A stretch of 64,000 bases of DNA from Ruminococcaceae bacterium FB2012 (GTDB taxonomy: Bacteria > Bacillota > Clostridia > Oscillospirales > Ruminococcaceae): positions 20,091 to 84,090 of the forward strand of contig FMXS01000006.1 in assembly GCA_900104495.1 (NCBI GenBank), written 5' to 3'. The notes below the pieces were generated by a model. The model did not search any database. It was not told the origin of the DNA and saw nothing but the letters and a program-made list of their open reading frames with translations. The position numbers and the translations under genes were made by a program. Shown here piece after piece: positions 8,843 through 15,824 of this stretch (within the stretch, counting starts at the first letter, position 1; every line of letters begins with the position of its first letter).

Positions 8843-9913
8843 ATGAGGAAAATTAGCGTCTATCTGCGTAAAGACGGCAGATGGGAGTCACGAGTGGCAA
8901 TGGGTGTCATTGACGGAAAACGGCAGTATAAGTCATTTTATGGCAGGACAAGGCAAGAAGCCGAAAGCAAGGCGCTGACGGCTTCTTGTTGTATTGAGGC
9001 GCAGGTTTTAACGGAAATGACCGTCAGCGAACTGTGCGCTGAATGGCTGCAAATCAGCCGCACCCGCGTCAAGCTGTCCACGCTTGCAAACTATCGAATG
9101 AAGGTTGAAAAGCACATAATCCCGAGCTTCGGCGGAATTTTGTGTCACGAGCTCACGTCCAGGAGCGCCAATATTTTTGTTCAAAACAAGCTGAAATCGG
9201 GACTCTCTCCTCGCTATGTATCGGATATTGTTGTGCTGTTGAAATCGCTTTTCAAGTATGCGAAAAGGACTTATCGTATTCAAAGTCCCTTGGAGGGCAT
9301 AGTTTTGCCGAAGCCTGCAAGATCGGGAGTTCGTCTGCTAACTGCACAGGAGCAGGAACGGCTGAAATTGTACATAGGTATGAACTCTTCGATAATATCA
9401 CTCGGCGTTGTTCTCGCTAACGGAATGGGGCTTCGTATAGGTGAGGTTTGCGGGCTGAAATGGTCGGATATTGACTTTGAAAAACGTATCCTTACCGTCA
9501 GGAGAACGGTACAGCGGGTGGCTGTCCATGACGGTATCAACAAGACCGTCGTGATGATCATGCCCCCGAAAAGCGAGACCTCGGTGCGGGACATCCCGAT
9601 TCCGGAGGGTGTGTTTGCTATGCTCTCAAAGTACGAAACTTCGGCCGATAACTACGTTTTGAGTGGCTGTGATTCTCCTATCGAACCCCGCAAGATGCAG
9701 TACCATTTTGCAAAGATCCTGAAAAACGCAAACCTGCCGTCAGTGCGTTTTCACAGCCTCCGGCACGCATTTGCGTCAAAAGCAGTCGAGGTGGGATTTG
9801 ATATCAAAACGCTGTCCGAGATACTTGGTCACAGCAAGGTCGAACTGACGATGAACCTCTATGTTCATTCCAGTATGGACAGGAAGCGCAGTTGTATGGA
9901 GCTGATGAAATAA
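8843..9913 (+). CDS. Tyrosine recombinase / integrase (element left end)
   Basis: 356-residue phage-type integrase. An N-terminal AP2-like arm-binding domain (YLRKDGRWESRV) is followed by a SAM-like core-binding domain (VSELCAEWLQISRTRVKLST) and the catalytic domain. Catalytic residues visible: Arg in NGMGLRIGEVCGLKWSD, HxxR as HSLRHAFAS, then LGHSKVELTMNLYVH with the His and nucleophile Tyr. The ATG at 8843 is chosen because GGAGG ends 7 bases before it; an ATG at 8837 is only 1 base from GGAGG. It reads away from the helicase and probably marks one end of an integrative element extending to the right. Confidence 0.93.
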   Translation: MRKISVYLRKDGRWESRVAMGVIDGKRQYKSFYGRTRQEAESKALTASCCIEAQVLTEMTVSELCAEWLQISRTRVKLSTLANYRMKVEKHIIPSFGGILCHELTSRSANIFVQNKLKSGLSPRYVSDIVVLLKSLFKYAKRTYRIQSPLEGIVLPKPARSGVRLLTAQEQERLKLYIGMNSSIISLGVVLANGMGLRIGEVCGLKWSDIDFEKRILTVRRTVQRVAVHDGINKTVVMIMPPKSETSVRDIPIPEGVFAMLSKYETSADNYVLSGCDSPIEPRKMQYHFAKILKNANLPSVRFHSLRHAFASKAVEVGFDIKTLSEILGHSKVELTMNLYVHSSMDRKRSCMELMK

Positions 9914-10139
9914 CGTCAGATCGCCGTCAGCAATTAGAATCTTGACAATTGAATATAGCGAAAAATCGGGCTGTTCTCGGGCTTCGTAATAAAATAAGAG
10001 ATTTTACGATAATTCGAAACGGCTTACGACGACAAAGCTGGTTCGGATTTTTTGTTTGCTTGAAAACAATATTACTCAATTTCTGCGTAAAAGTCAATAC
10101 TCACTTTCTGAATAAGATATAATATTCAAGGGTGATGTT

Positions 10140-10364
10140 ATGGAACTAAAACTACGATTTAGAGACCTTCGTGAGGACAGAGACCTTTCGCAGACACAGA
10201 TCGCCAAAATGCTTAACTGTTCCCAACAGACATATTCACGCTATGAATCACACACAACAGAGATCCCGCTGGAGTCGCTGATCGTCCTTGCTCAGTTCTA
10301 TAAAACGAGTGTCGATTACCTGTTGGGGATAACAAACGTAAGTGAACCATATCCGAAGAAATAA
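10140..10364 (+). CDS. XRE-family DNA-binding regulator
   Basis: 74-residue single-domain Cro/C1-type repressor: RFRDLREDRDLSQTQIAKML and CSQQTYSRYESH form the helix-turn-helix, then PLESLIVLAQFYKTSVDYLLG. A TATAAT lies about 25 bp upstream of a weak GGTGATG ribosome site. Small repressors of this kind commonly control excision or replication of the element they sit on. Its position after the integrase and next to a strong bidirectional terminator fits such a switch. Confidence 0.9.
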   Translation: MELKLRFRDLREDRDLSQTQIAKMLNCSQQTYSRYESHTTEIPLESLIVLAQFYKTSVDYLLGITNVSEPYPKK

Positions 10365-10366
10365 CA

Positions 10367-10403
10367 TTAGGGAGAGTATCACGATCGTGACGCTCTCCCT
10401 AAA
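10367..10403. terminator. Bidirectional intrinsic terminator
   Basis: TTAGGGAGAG and CTCTCCCTAA pair across a loop with an internal CACGATCGTG palindrome, followed by a T-rich run. It sits between the convergent XRE gene and the minus-strand membrane protein gene. Confidence 0.75.
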
Positions 10404-10437
10404 TTTGTTTTATAAGGCAGCATACGCTGCGAGTGCA

Positions 10438-11136
10438 TCAACCGTAAAGCACATCGCGGATCAGATCAGCGGTGGCTTTGGGGTCGCGAAGATAAAGATC
10501 GTGCAGGGCTCCGTAGCTGATATCAGTTCTCCTGCTCCACTCTGCAATGGTCAGCTCTTCATCTTCCACGGTAAGACGAAGCGAATTTCTCTTGTTGTTC
10601 AGCGAGGAAAGAGTCGTCACAAAACGCACGTTTCCGGGCTCATAATTCTTATTGTTGTTTATCCTGTCGATCACCGAGCCCTCGAAATAGGCCCCGAACA
10701 TCACAGCCCAGATCATGAACTTTTTAGAGTCGTATTTCCACTCTTCACAGACTTTAATGCCCCTGAGCATATAGTTCTTGCTGCTGGACGACGAACTGCG
10801 GTAACAGCGGTTCAACATATTGTCCCACTTCTTGTATATTGCCTTTTTACTGAGGATCTTCACTTGATCGTTCTTGTCCATAAACAGCAGCCAATCCTTC
10901 ACAAATATAAGTATCCTGTCTCCGAAAATGTAGACATCTATATTACCTTCGATGCGGTAATAATACAGCAGGATCCCGTTTACATAATAATATGCAGCGC
11001 TGATCAGCGGAGACTTGCTGATGATGCCCGGCTCAGTGAACTGCGACAAATTCGATCTCAAAGCTTTGACTTTTGCGCTCAGACCTCCGAAGGTCATCAG
11101 GATAAAAACATTAATAAAACTGATTACACCAAACAT
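10438..11136 (-). CDS. Membrane-anchored HNH/AP2-like mobile-element protein
   Basis: 232 residues. The N-terminus is a hydrophobic anchor (VISFINVFILMTFGG). Residues about 110-190 carry the pattern known from phage HNH/AP2-like proteins: WDNMLNRCY, RGIKVCEEW, IDRINNNKNYEPGNVRF and NNKRNS. A short helix-turn-helix-like tail follows (LTIAEWSRRTDISYGALHDL). Such proteins are usually soluble; the membrane segment plus a beta-rich insert (residues 40-100) is unusual. Whether it is still an endonuclease is unclear: the DRI-N-N---N motif is kept but the first His is not obvious. AAAGGA precedes the ATG. Confidence 0.65.
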   Translation of the reverse strand: MFGVISFINVFILMTFGGLSAKVKALRSNLSQFTEPGIISKSPLISAAYYYVNGILLYYYRIEGNIDVYIFGDRILIFVKDWLLFMDKNDQVKILSKKAIYKKWDNMLNRCYRSSSSSSKNYMLRGIKVCEEWKYDSKKFMIWAVMFGAYFEGSVIDRINNNKNYEPGNVRFVTTLSSLNNKRNSLRLTVEDEELTIAEWSRRTDISYGALHDLYLRDPKATADLIRDVLYG

Positions 11137-11195
11137 AATATTTTTCCTTTCTTATCTTGTTTTAATAACTGTACGAATGTGTGACTATTAGCCTC

Positions 11196-11219
11196 CTACG
11201 GCGGTGCGCGTGGTTTCAT
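11196..11219 (-). CDS. Seven-codon ORF with strong ribosome site (possible leader peptide)
   Basis: Downstream of the promoter-like repeat at 11239-11270 (minus strand), GAGGAGG is followed 7 bases later by an ATG encoding MKPRAPP and a TAG stop. The next gene on this strand starts 60 bp further on. The near-perfect ribosome site and the Pro-Pro end (a slow-translating sequence) suggest a translated leader controlling the downstream membrane protein gene. It is too short to be a functional protein. Confidence 0.4.
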   Translation of the reverse strand: MKPRAPP

Positions 11220-11238
11220 AGTATCTACCTCCTCATGT

Positions 11239-11270
11239 ATATTATCTCTGAAAAGTTGAAAAATAAAAAA
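11239..11270 (-). promoter_or_regulatory. Promoter-like repeat, copy 1
   Basis: Minus-strand TTTTTATTTTTCAACTTTTC then AGAGATAATATA. Most diverged of three copies of an element of the form TTTTATTT-N-AAGTTTTCTGTGATAATA; GATAAT is the likely -10. It precedes the 7-codon ORF and the 10438-11136 gene. Confidence 0.5.
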
Positions 11271-11278
11271 ACTCAAAC

Positions 11279-12124
11279 TCAAAGATAGCTGTAAGCAATG
11301 ACATCAATGCGATTATGCCCCAGCATTTTTGAGACCGCAGCCATAGCTTGCTTGTCATAAACCGTTCCCGCCTTATCACGACGGCACACATAACGATCTT
11401 TGCGGGGAATTTCATCAACAGGACGTGCGAGATGCTGATATTGAGCTTTCGCATAATCCGCACGGTATCTATGGATGGGCATTCTCGCAGGCAGATCGGA
11501 CTTTGAGAAAACTTTATTATCATCTGATTGACAACGCTCTGCAACAGCAGTCACATCCTCGCAATGCCCATTCATAGTGGGTACGGTGCGAGACTTACCG
11601 CCCTTGCCCCTGCGGACGAAAACCGTCTTGCCGTCCTCGCTGATGTCGGCTTTTTTAAGCTCGGCAAGTTCGTGCCTGCGCAGGCCTGTAGATTTACAGA
11701 AATTCACAACTTGCTGATGTTTCGCTTCGTCAAAATGCTTGATCTCACCGCGGGAACGTTTCACATCCGCACGATGTCTTTGGGGCAGCGCGATATCAAA
11801 ATCATCAATATGACCATCGTATAATTTTGCGAGCGCTGCCGCATCCAATGCGATTGTCCAAGCAGACAGTTCCTGCGAAATACGCCATTGCAGATAGGTT
11901 TCAACAAAAATCTGCATATTATCGATATCACCGATATCATAGCGTGAGCGCACCCACAATCCAAAAGCTATGCAGTGCTTGACATAAGAATTGTAAGTGC
12001 TCCACGAATGGATATAAGGTGACCTGCCGCGCTTGTCTTTATAGCGGTGTCGTTTCTTTCCGATGGCAAGTCGTTTTGTCAGCTTGCCCCGAACTTGATA
12101 TTTTATTGATTTCCGTTTTGACAT
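11279..12124 (-). CDS. Tyrosine recombinase, Y-x-x-R variant
   Basis: 281-residue recombinase. Core-binding region about 40-110; catalytic domain with Arg in CKSTGLRRHELAELK, beta-hairpin Lys in RRGKGGKSRT, the second Arg box as DRYVCRRDKAG (Tyr instead of His in HxxR), and SKMLGHNRIDVIAYSYL with the nucleophile Tyr near the end. The same Tyr-for-His substitution occurs in the recombinase at 45187-46245, so the two are one subfamily. Start at 12124 because GGAGAT lies 7 bases upstream; the frame extends 10 codons further without a ribosome site. A structured leader of about 180 bases separates it from its promoter-like repeat. Confidence 0.85.
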   Translation of the reverse strand: MSKRKSIKYQVRGKLTKRLAIGKKRHRYKDKRGRSPYIHSWSTYNSYVKHCIAFGLWVRSRYDIGDIDNMQIFVETYLQWRISQELSAWTIALDAAALAKLYDGHIDDFDIALPQRHRADVKRSRGEIKHFDEAKHQQVVNFCKSTGLRRHELAELKKADISEDGKTVFVRRGKGGKSRTVPTMNGHCEDVTAVAERCQSDDNKVFSKSDLPARMPIHRYRADYAKAQYQHLARPVDEIPRKDRYVCRRDKAGTVYDKQAMAAVSKMLGHNRIDVIAYSYL

Positions 12125-12145
12125 TATAATCATCTCCTTTCTTGC

Positions 12146-12280
12146 GCCCCACAATGGGGCTTCACGTTAAGTACATCATCAGCTGATGCTAAAGAACGTG
12201 CGTGTTCCCGACGCCTCGGACACTCTTGGTGTCCGGGGATTTTTCGACATTTCTGTTTACCTTGACTGGTTCAGGTAAAT
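12146..12280 (-). other. Structured leader upstream of the recombinase
   Basis: No gene, but a series of inverted repeats: CCCCA/TGGGG (12147-12159), CACGTT/AACGTG (12163-12200) enclosing the perfect palindrome CATCAGCTGATG (12177-12188), GGACAC/GTGTCC (12218-12234) followed in plus orientation by GATTTTT, and TTTACCT/AGGTAAA (12256-12278). It could be a folded 5' leader of the recombinase mRNA, a recombination site, or both. Confidence 0.5.
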
Positions 12281-12324
12281 CAGATGTGATTTAAGGTCTC
12301 CAATCATCATCTGAACTTCTATCT

Positions 12325-12357
12325 ATATTATCACAGAAAACTTATTTAAATAAAAAA
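12325..12357 (-). promoter_or_regulatory. Promoter-like repeat, copy 2
   Basis: Minus-strand TTTTATTTAAATAAGTTTTC then TGTGATAATATAG, sharing AAGTTTTCTGTGATAATA with copy 3. It should drive the recombinase at 11279-12124. It overlaps the T-run of the small-ORF terminator. Confidence 0.55.
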
Positions 12358-12378
12358 CTCCGGGATTACCGGAGTTTA
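12350..12378 (-). terminator. Intrinsic terminator after the small ORF
   Basis: Minus-strand AAACTCCGG-taatc-CCGGAGTTT followed by TTTATTT: a 9-bp stem with T-run, 20 bp after the stop of the 49-codon ORF. Confidence 0.75.
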
Positions 12379-12398
12379 CAAGGTTCGGGTCTTATCTC

Positions 12399-12548
12399 TT
12401 ACAACCGCAACCGCTGTGTCTGCTTGCCCGGGAGAAGATCATAGCTTCTCGGTAAAGGCTTCCTTGCGGGAAACGAAGCCCTGCAGTTCTTCGGCAGGGA
12501 GAGTTTGTTGGTCGTTGGCTGCGGCGGTTGGATAAGTTTCTTTTTCAT
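12399..12548 (-). CDS. Small basic protein, 49 aa, unknown
   Basis: Starts MKKKLIQPPQPTTNK and ends RLRL, rich in Lys, Arg and Pro. AAAGGA lies 9 bases before the ATG at 12548. It has its own promoter-like repeat (12617-12650) and its own terminator, so it is an independent transcription unit between two element genes. No family recognised; the DNA contains a GAGAAG/CTTCTC hairpin near the 3' end, so the RNA rather than the peptide could be the product. Confidence 0.45.
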   Translation of the reverse strand: MKKKLIQPPQPTTNKLSLPKNCRASFPARKPLPRSYDLLPGKQTQRLRL

Positions 12549-12616
12549 AGTGTCAGATCCTTTCTGCAAAAAAATAAGACCCGATACAAACTCCATTTGT
12601 CAGTATCAGATCCTAA

Positions 12617-12650
12617 TATTATTATCACAGAAAACTTTATAAAATAAAAT
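12617..12650 (-). promoter_or_regulatory. Promoter-like repeat, copy 3
   Basis: Minus-strand ATTTTATTTTATAAAG then TTTTCTGTGATAATAATA, matching copy 2 across about 20 bases. It precedes the small-protein unit. Confidence 0.55.
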
Positions 12651-12913
12651 AGCACTTTTCTTACTTCTGTCTTTAATACCATAGCAATAGATTATTTAAC
12701 GGATAGAACTATCATACCATTAATGCGCTATAATGCAAGATAACGCTTTATGCAATCAGGTCTATATCAGATGACTGAAATTCTGATACTTGACAAGACT
12801 TTGCAAGTATAATATAATGAATAAATAACGGCCAGCTTGCTGTTTATATGACCTAAAAAATGGACTCGAATCAATTTCGATTTTGTACACTATATCAAGT
12901 GCGAGGTAGCGTT

Positions 12914-13900
12914 ATGAATTGGTTTATAAATAATATAAAGGATTGCTTTTCGATGCATGATAAGGTTTGTGAAAAGCTTGAAAAAATAGGTCTCAATCAA
13001 TGCAACATTAGAGATAACATCTATAATTATAATGATAGTCCCAGAAAGGCTTGCGATTTTATTCAACTTGAAAAGATGTTGGATAGACTGTTGGAACTTA
13101 CGAACAGAAAAGTCAGCCTTCTGCCAGATGCTTATAAAGAGATGAAAGCAGTAGCTGCCTTTTCAGAAGTCTTATTGAGCAAAAGGCAGTATGTATTATT
13201 GTATATCTTTTTTATGCATGCACTCTATGGTAAAAGCCTTAAAGAACTTACCGAATTGACCAACTACTCTATAGATTCATTGAAAAAACGAATGTCAAAG
13301 CTGGAAACAAACAGATATCTTCTCTGCAACGGGCTCGCAAGCAAGATACCTGAAAACGGGCACTCTGAAGCGATGCGAGAGCTTTTTGCGATAAATGACT
13401 TGGCAAGCTTGGGACAAACCTTTTATGATTCAAATCCTTTTTGGCTCTACAAACAGGTCAAGGCTGATGTGGGCCAATGGCTGCTTCCTATCCAAAAGAA
13501 TAATTTTGAGAGACATCTTCAGAGGATTGTATCAAGGGATGAACGTCTCCCAGCGCTTCAAGGAAAGGTCGATGAGCTGTTCGGATATGTGGAAAGTGTG
13601 TCCGAAGAGGTGATGAACAAAGTAGAAACCCTCATTCATCCGTATCATGTCTCATTATATGTGGAACAAGAGGCTCAAAGATTGTATATGCTGTATGAGA
13701 TCTTTTGCAGTGATTCTGCTGTAATAAAGGAGTATACTGACAGCTCAATCAAGCTTTGGCATGAATATATCAAAAGCGGGAAAGGGTATACTAAGCTTGC
13801 TAAAGAGCTGAAGACTACTATGTACCAGATGAAAACTGTGATCCCGGAACTGGACAAAGCCTTTTCAAAGTATGTACAGGAGCACAGTCAGAATAATTAA
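12914..13900 (+). CDS. Hypothetical protein, probably helix-turn-helix
   Basis: 328 residues, AT-rich, not recognised. A HTH-like segment is visible near residues 100-130 (KSLKELTELTNYSIDSLKKR) and a second one near the C-terminus (KGYTKLAKELKTTMYQMKTV), giving two sequence-reading candidates around a helical middle. GAGG lies 8 bases before the ATG at 12914; the frame extends further upstream without a ribosome site. It lies just before the Rep-like gene and ends in a strong terminator, so a replication or copy-control role is possible but unsupported by any family match. Confidence 0.75.
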   Translation: MNWFINNIKDCFSMHDKVCEKLEKIGLNQCNIRDNIYNYNDSPRKACDFIQLEKMLDRLLELTNRKVSLLPDAYKEMKAVAAFSEVLLSKRQYVLLYIFFMHALYGKSLKELTELTNYSIDSLKKRMSKLETNRYLLCNGLASKIPENGHSEAMRELFAINDLASLGQTFYDSNPFWLYKQVKADVGQWLLPIQKNNFERHLQRIVSRDERLPALQGKVDELFGYVESVSEEVMNKVETLIHPYHVSLYVEQEAQRLYMLYEIFCSDSAVIKEYTDSSIKLWHEYIKSGKGYTKLAKELKTTMYQMKTVIPELDKAFSKYVQEHSQNN

Positions 13901-13906
13901 AACTTA

Positions 13907-13945
13907 TAAAAGTCGTGTTTTTGGCATGACTTTTATTTTTTTTTT
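13907..13945 (+). terminator. Intrinsic terminator
   Basis: ATAAAAGTC and GACTTTTAT pair over a short loop and are followed by a run of T of about 11. Confidence 0.85.
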
Positions 13946-14043
13946 TGCCCTCAATCGACACGAACGGCACTTTTTACTTATTTTTTTTGACGATAACTAT
14001 AATAATACATGCGAAAGCAATTTTCAACTAATAAAAATGTAAA

Positions 14044-14063
14044 GTTGCACATTCGCGTGCAAC
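14044..14063. promoter_or_regulatory. Inverted repeat upstream of Rep (operator candidate)
   Basis: GTTGCAC-6 bases-GTGCAAC, perfect 7-bp arms, 58 bp ahead of the Rep start. Position and symmetry suit a repressor or Rep autoregulation site; no binding protein is identified. Confidence 0.5.
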
Positions 14064-14120
14064 AAAACCGGATTTTTCAGCTATTAGTAGAAGACCATTC
14101 GTTCTGAAGGAGTGATCAAT

Positions 14121-14990
14121 ATGCCCCAGGGCAAAGCTTATGCGGCTATGCTCCACGGCGCAGCCACGGACAAGCTCCCGCTGCTCTGCGGACAGCGAGG
14201 CAGGCTGGATCCATACACCCGCACACTGATCGTTGAGGGCGAGGGCATCACTCTGTCGGGCATTACGGAGCCCTGCCGCATCAGCACTCACAAGCTGCTT
14301 TGCGCTGCGGGTATTCGCTTTACACAGGTCAATCATACTGGAGCCAAGGAGCGCAGGATCAACACCCGATTGATCAGCATTACCCTGCGTGAATACGCTG
14401 AAATGCTCGGTATGCAATCGACCGTCACCACGCTCAAAAATTTGCGCAAGTCGGTCAACAGAGACCTTGCTTTGCTCGGCTCTGCACTACTTTCTTGGAC
14501 AGAGACAATTCGCGGAAAGACGGTATCTCACATCAATGTGCATATCGCTGAAAGCTGCGGCATCAGGCGCGGGGTCATAGAGGTCACGCTGTCGGAGCAC
14601 TACGCGGACTGGCTTATATGCCGTCCGCTGATGCAGTACCCCACGGCTCTGCTGGAGCTGGACGAGCGCAGTGCGGTGGCATATCGGTTGGGTTACAAAT
14701 TGGCACTGCACGGGACTAATTCGCATAATCAGCATCTTGGAACGGCTGGGACTGTCAGAGTGGCAACGCTGCTCAAATACATCGGTTTAGCCGACATCGA
14801 TGAGTTGAGATCAAAAGAGCAAAGCTACATTTACCGTCTGGCAAAGCCCTTGACAGCTGCCCTCGAAACTCTTGTGCGCTGCGGTGTGTTGGCGAAGTAC
14901 AGTCTTTGCGGTACGGACAGAAATCGGAGCTTTGCGGAGTGGTGCCATCAGGCATTGAGTTTTGTGCTGAACGGGTTAGAAACGACGTAG
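14121..14990 (+). CDS. Plasmid-type replication initiator (Rep-like)
   Basis: 289 residues. The sequence fits a two-winged-helix initiator: N-terminal half with TRLISITLREYAEMLGMQ and LKNLRKSVNRDLALLGSA, C-terminal half with VRVATLLKYIGLADIDELR and LTAALETLVRCGVLAKYSL. The family is not named with certainty. The strongest argument is context: its stop codon overlaps the first of four direct repeats spaced exactly 22 bp, the usual iteron arrangement, and a primase-helicase operon follows. AAGGAG is 8 bases before the ATG at 14121; the GTG at 14112 overlaps that site. Confidence 0.68.
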   Translation: MPQGKAYAAMLHGAATDKLPLLCGQRGRLDPYTRTLIVEGEGITLSGITEPCRISTHKLLCAAGIRFTQVNHTGAKERRINTRLISITLREYAEMLGMQSTVTTLKNLRKSVNRDLALLGSALLSWTETIRGKTVSHINVHIAESCGIRRGVIEVTLSEHYADWLICRPLMQYPTALLELDERSAVAYRLGYKLALHGTNSHNQHLGTAGTVRVATLLKYIGLADIDELRSKEQSYIYRLAKPLTAALETLVRCGVLAKYSLCGTDRNRSFAEWCHQALSFVLNGLETT

Positions 14991-15071
14991 GTCGGCAATG
15001 GGTTTGACGTAGGTTGACAATGGGTTTGACGTAGGTTGGCAATGGATTTGACGTATATCCACAATGGTCTT
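14984..15071 (+). repeat. Four 22-bp iterons (candidate origin)
   Basis: Units start at 14984, 15006, 15028 and 15050 with an exact 22-bp period and consensus GACGTAGGTTGRCAATGGRTTT. Units 1-3 are nearly identical; unit 4 keeps GACGTA and ACAATGG but diverges between. Two turns of the helix per unit puts all sites on one DNA face, as in iteron origins. Unit 1 includes the Rep stop codon. Confidence 0.85.
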
Positions 15072-15336
15072 TTCCTCGCAAACCCCGCAGATACGCTGTT
15101 TCAGCAAAGCCAAATTCTCCAGTACTATTAGGACTATAAGGACTAATAGAGATCGACCCCCGACCCGCTTTAGGGCGGTCGGAGGTCTCACCTGCAAAGC
15201 AGATATAAAAGTAATCATTGCATTTTTTCCTTAACAGGCATTTCCTTAACGGCCGATAAAAGTCGCCGTTAAAGGTGGCCGTTAAAAAAATAAGATGCAC
15301 ATTACCCACACATTACACAGAGAGGAGGGAACCCTT
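15072..15336. other. Origin-adjacent non-coding region with hairpins
   Basis: About 265 bp without a gene. It contains CTATTAG/CTAATAG (15126-15150), CGACCCGC/GGGCGGTCG (about 15162-15182), and TTAACGGCC/GGCCGTTAA followed by AAAAAAT (about 15245-15290). Hairpins beside iterons suggest single-strand initiation or termination signals, but none is diagnostic. Confidence 0.45.
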
Positions 15337-15630
15337 ATGACCAGAGATCAAGCCAAAGCGCTAATCAAACAAGAGGAGCCGTACTTCTTGGACACTGCAC
15401 CCAAGAGGATAAACAGACACGACACCTACGTCTGCCCCGAGTGCGGAAACGGCTCGGGACGACACGGCACAGGGATAGTGCTTATCCCCGGGAGCGAGCA
15501 CGGCAAACGTTGGAAGTGCTTTGTCTGCGGGCTTTGCGAGGACATTATAGGTCTGTATATGACCTACTACGGTGTCGGTTACAGAGAGGCTTTTGACGAC
15601 CTGTACGAGCATTTTGACCTTGATGTTTGA
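15337..15630 (+). CDS. Primase zinc-binding domain protein
   Basis: 97 residues with a four-Cys zinc ribbon: CPECGNGSGRHG then WKCFVCGLCEDIIGLYM, as in the template-reading zinc domain of DnaG and T7 gp4 primases. Nothing but the zinc domain and a helical tail is present. The TOPRIM and helicase parts are in the next gene, 195 bp downstream, so the primase appears split over two polypeptides. GAGGAGGGA precedes the ATG at 15337. Confidence 0.82.
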   Translation: MTRDQAKALIKQEEPYFLDTAPKRINRHDTYVCPECGNGSGRHGTGIVLIPGSEHGKRWKCFVCGLCEDIIGLYMTYYGVGYREAFDDLYEHFDLDV

Positions 15631-15648
15631 TGCCGTAACACAAAATCA

Positions 15649-15675
15649 GCCCGACTGCCTTAAAGCAAGTCGGGC
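15649..15675 (+). terminator. Hairpin between primase genes (attenuator candidate)
   Basis: GCCCGACT-gccttaaagca-AGTCGGGC, an 8-bp perfect stem 18 bp after the zinc-domain gene. No T-run follows, so it may act as an mRNA processing or stability element rather than a terminator. Confidence 0.4.
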
Positions 15676-15824
15676 GGGTACGCAGTGTGTACCACGCGAT
15701 CCGTCGCGCTCTACGGAGTGCGGAAGGCAAGTGTTGACTCGCTCCGGGCTAATATTTGCTGTAAAAACTACGGAGCAGATCGTTCAATATCCGAAACACA
15801 CAATTAAGAAAGGAGCATGCCATT

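Noticed and set aside
10342..11184. 280-codon plus-strand frame at 10.3-11.2 kb
   Set aside because: It starts inside the XRE gene end and terminator and is antisense to the membrane-HNH gene, whose motifs are convincing.
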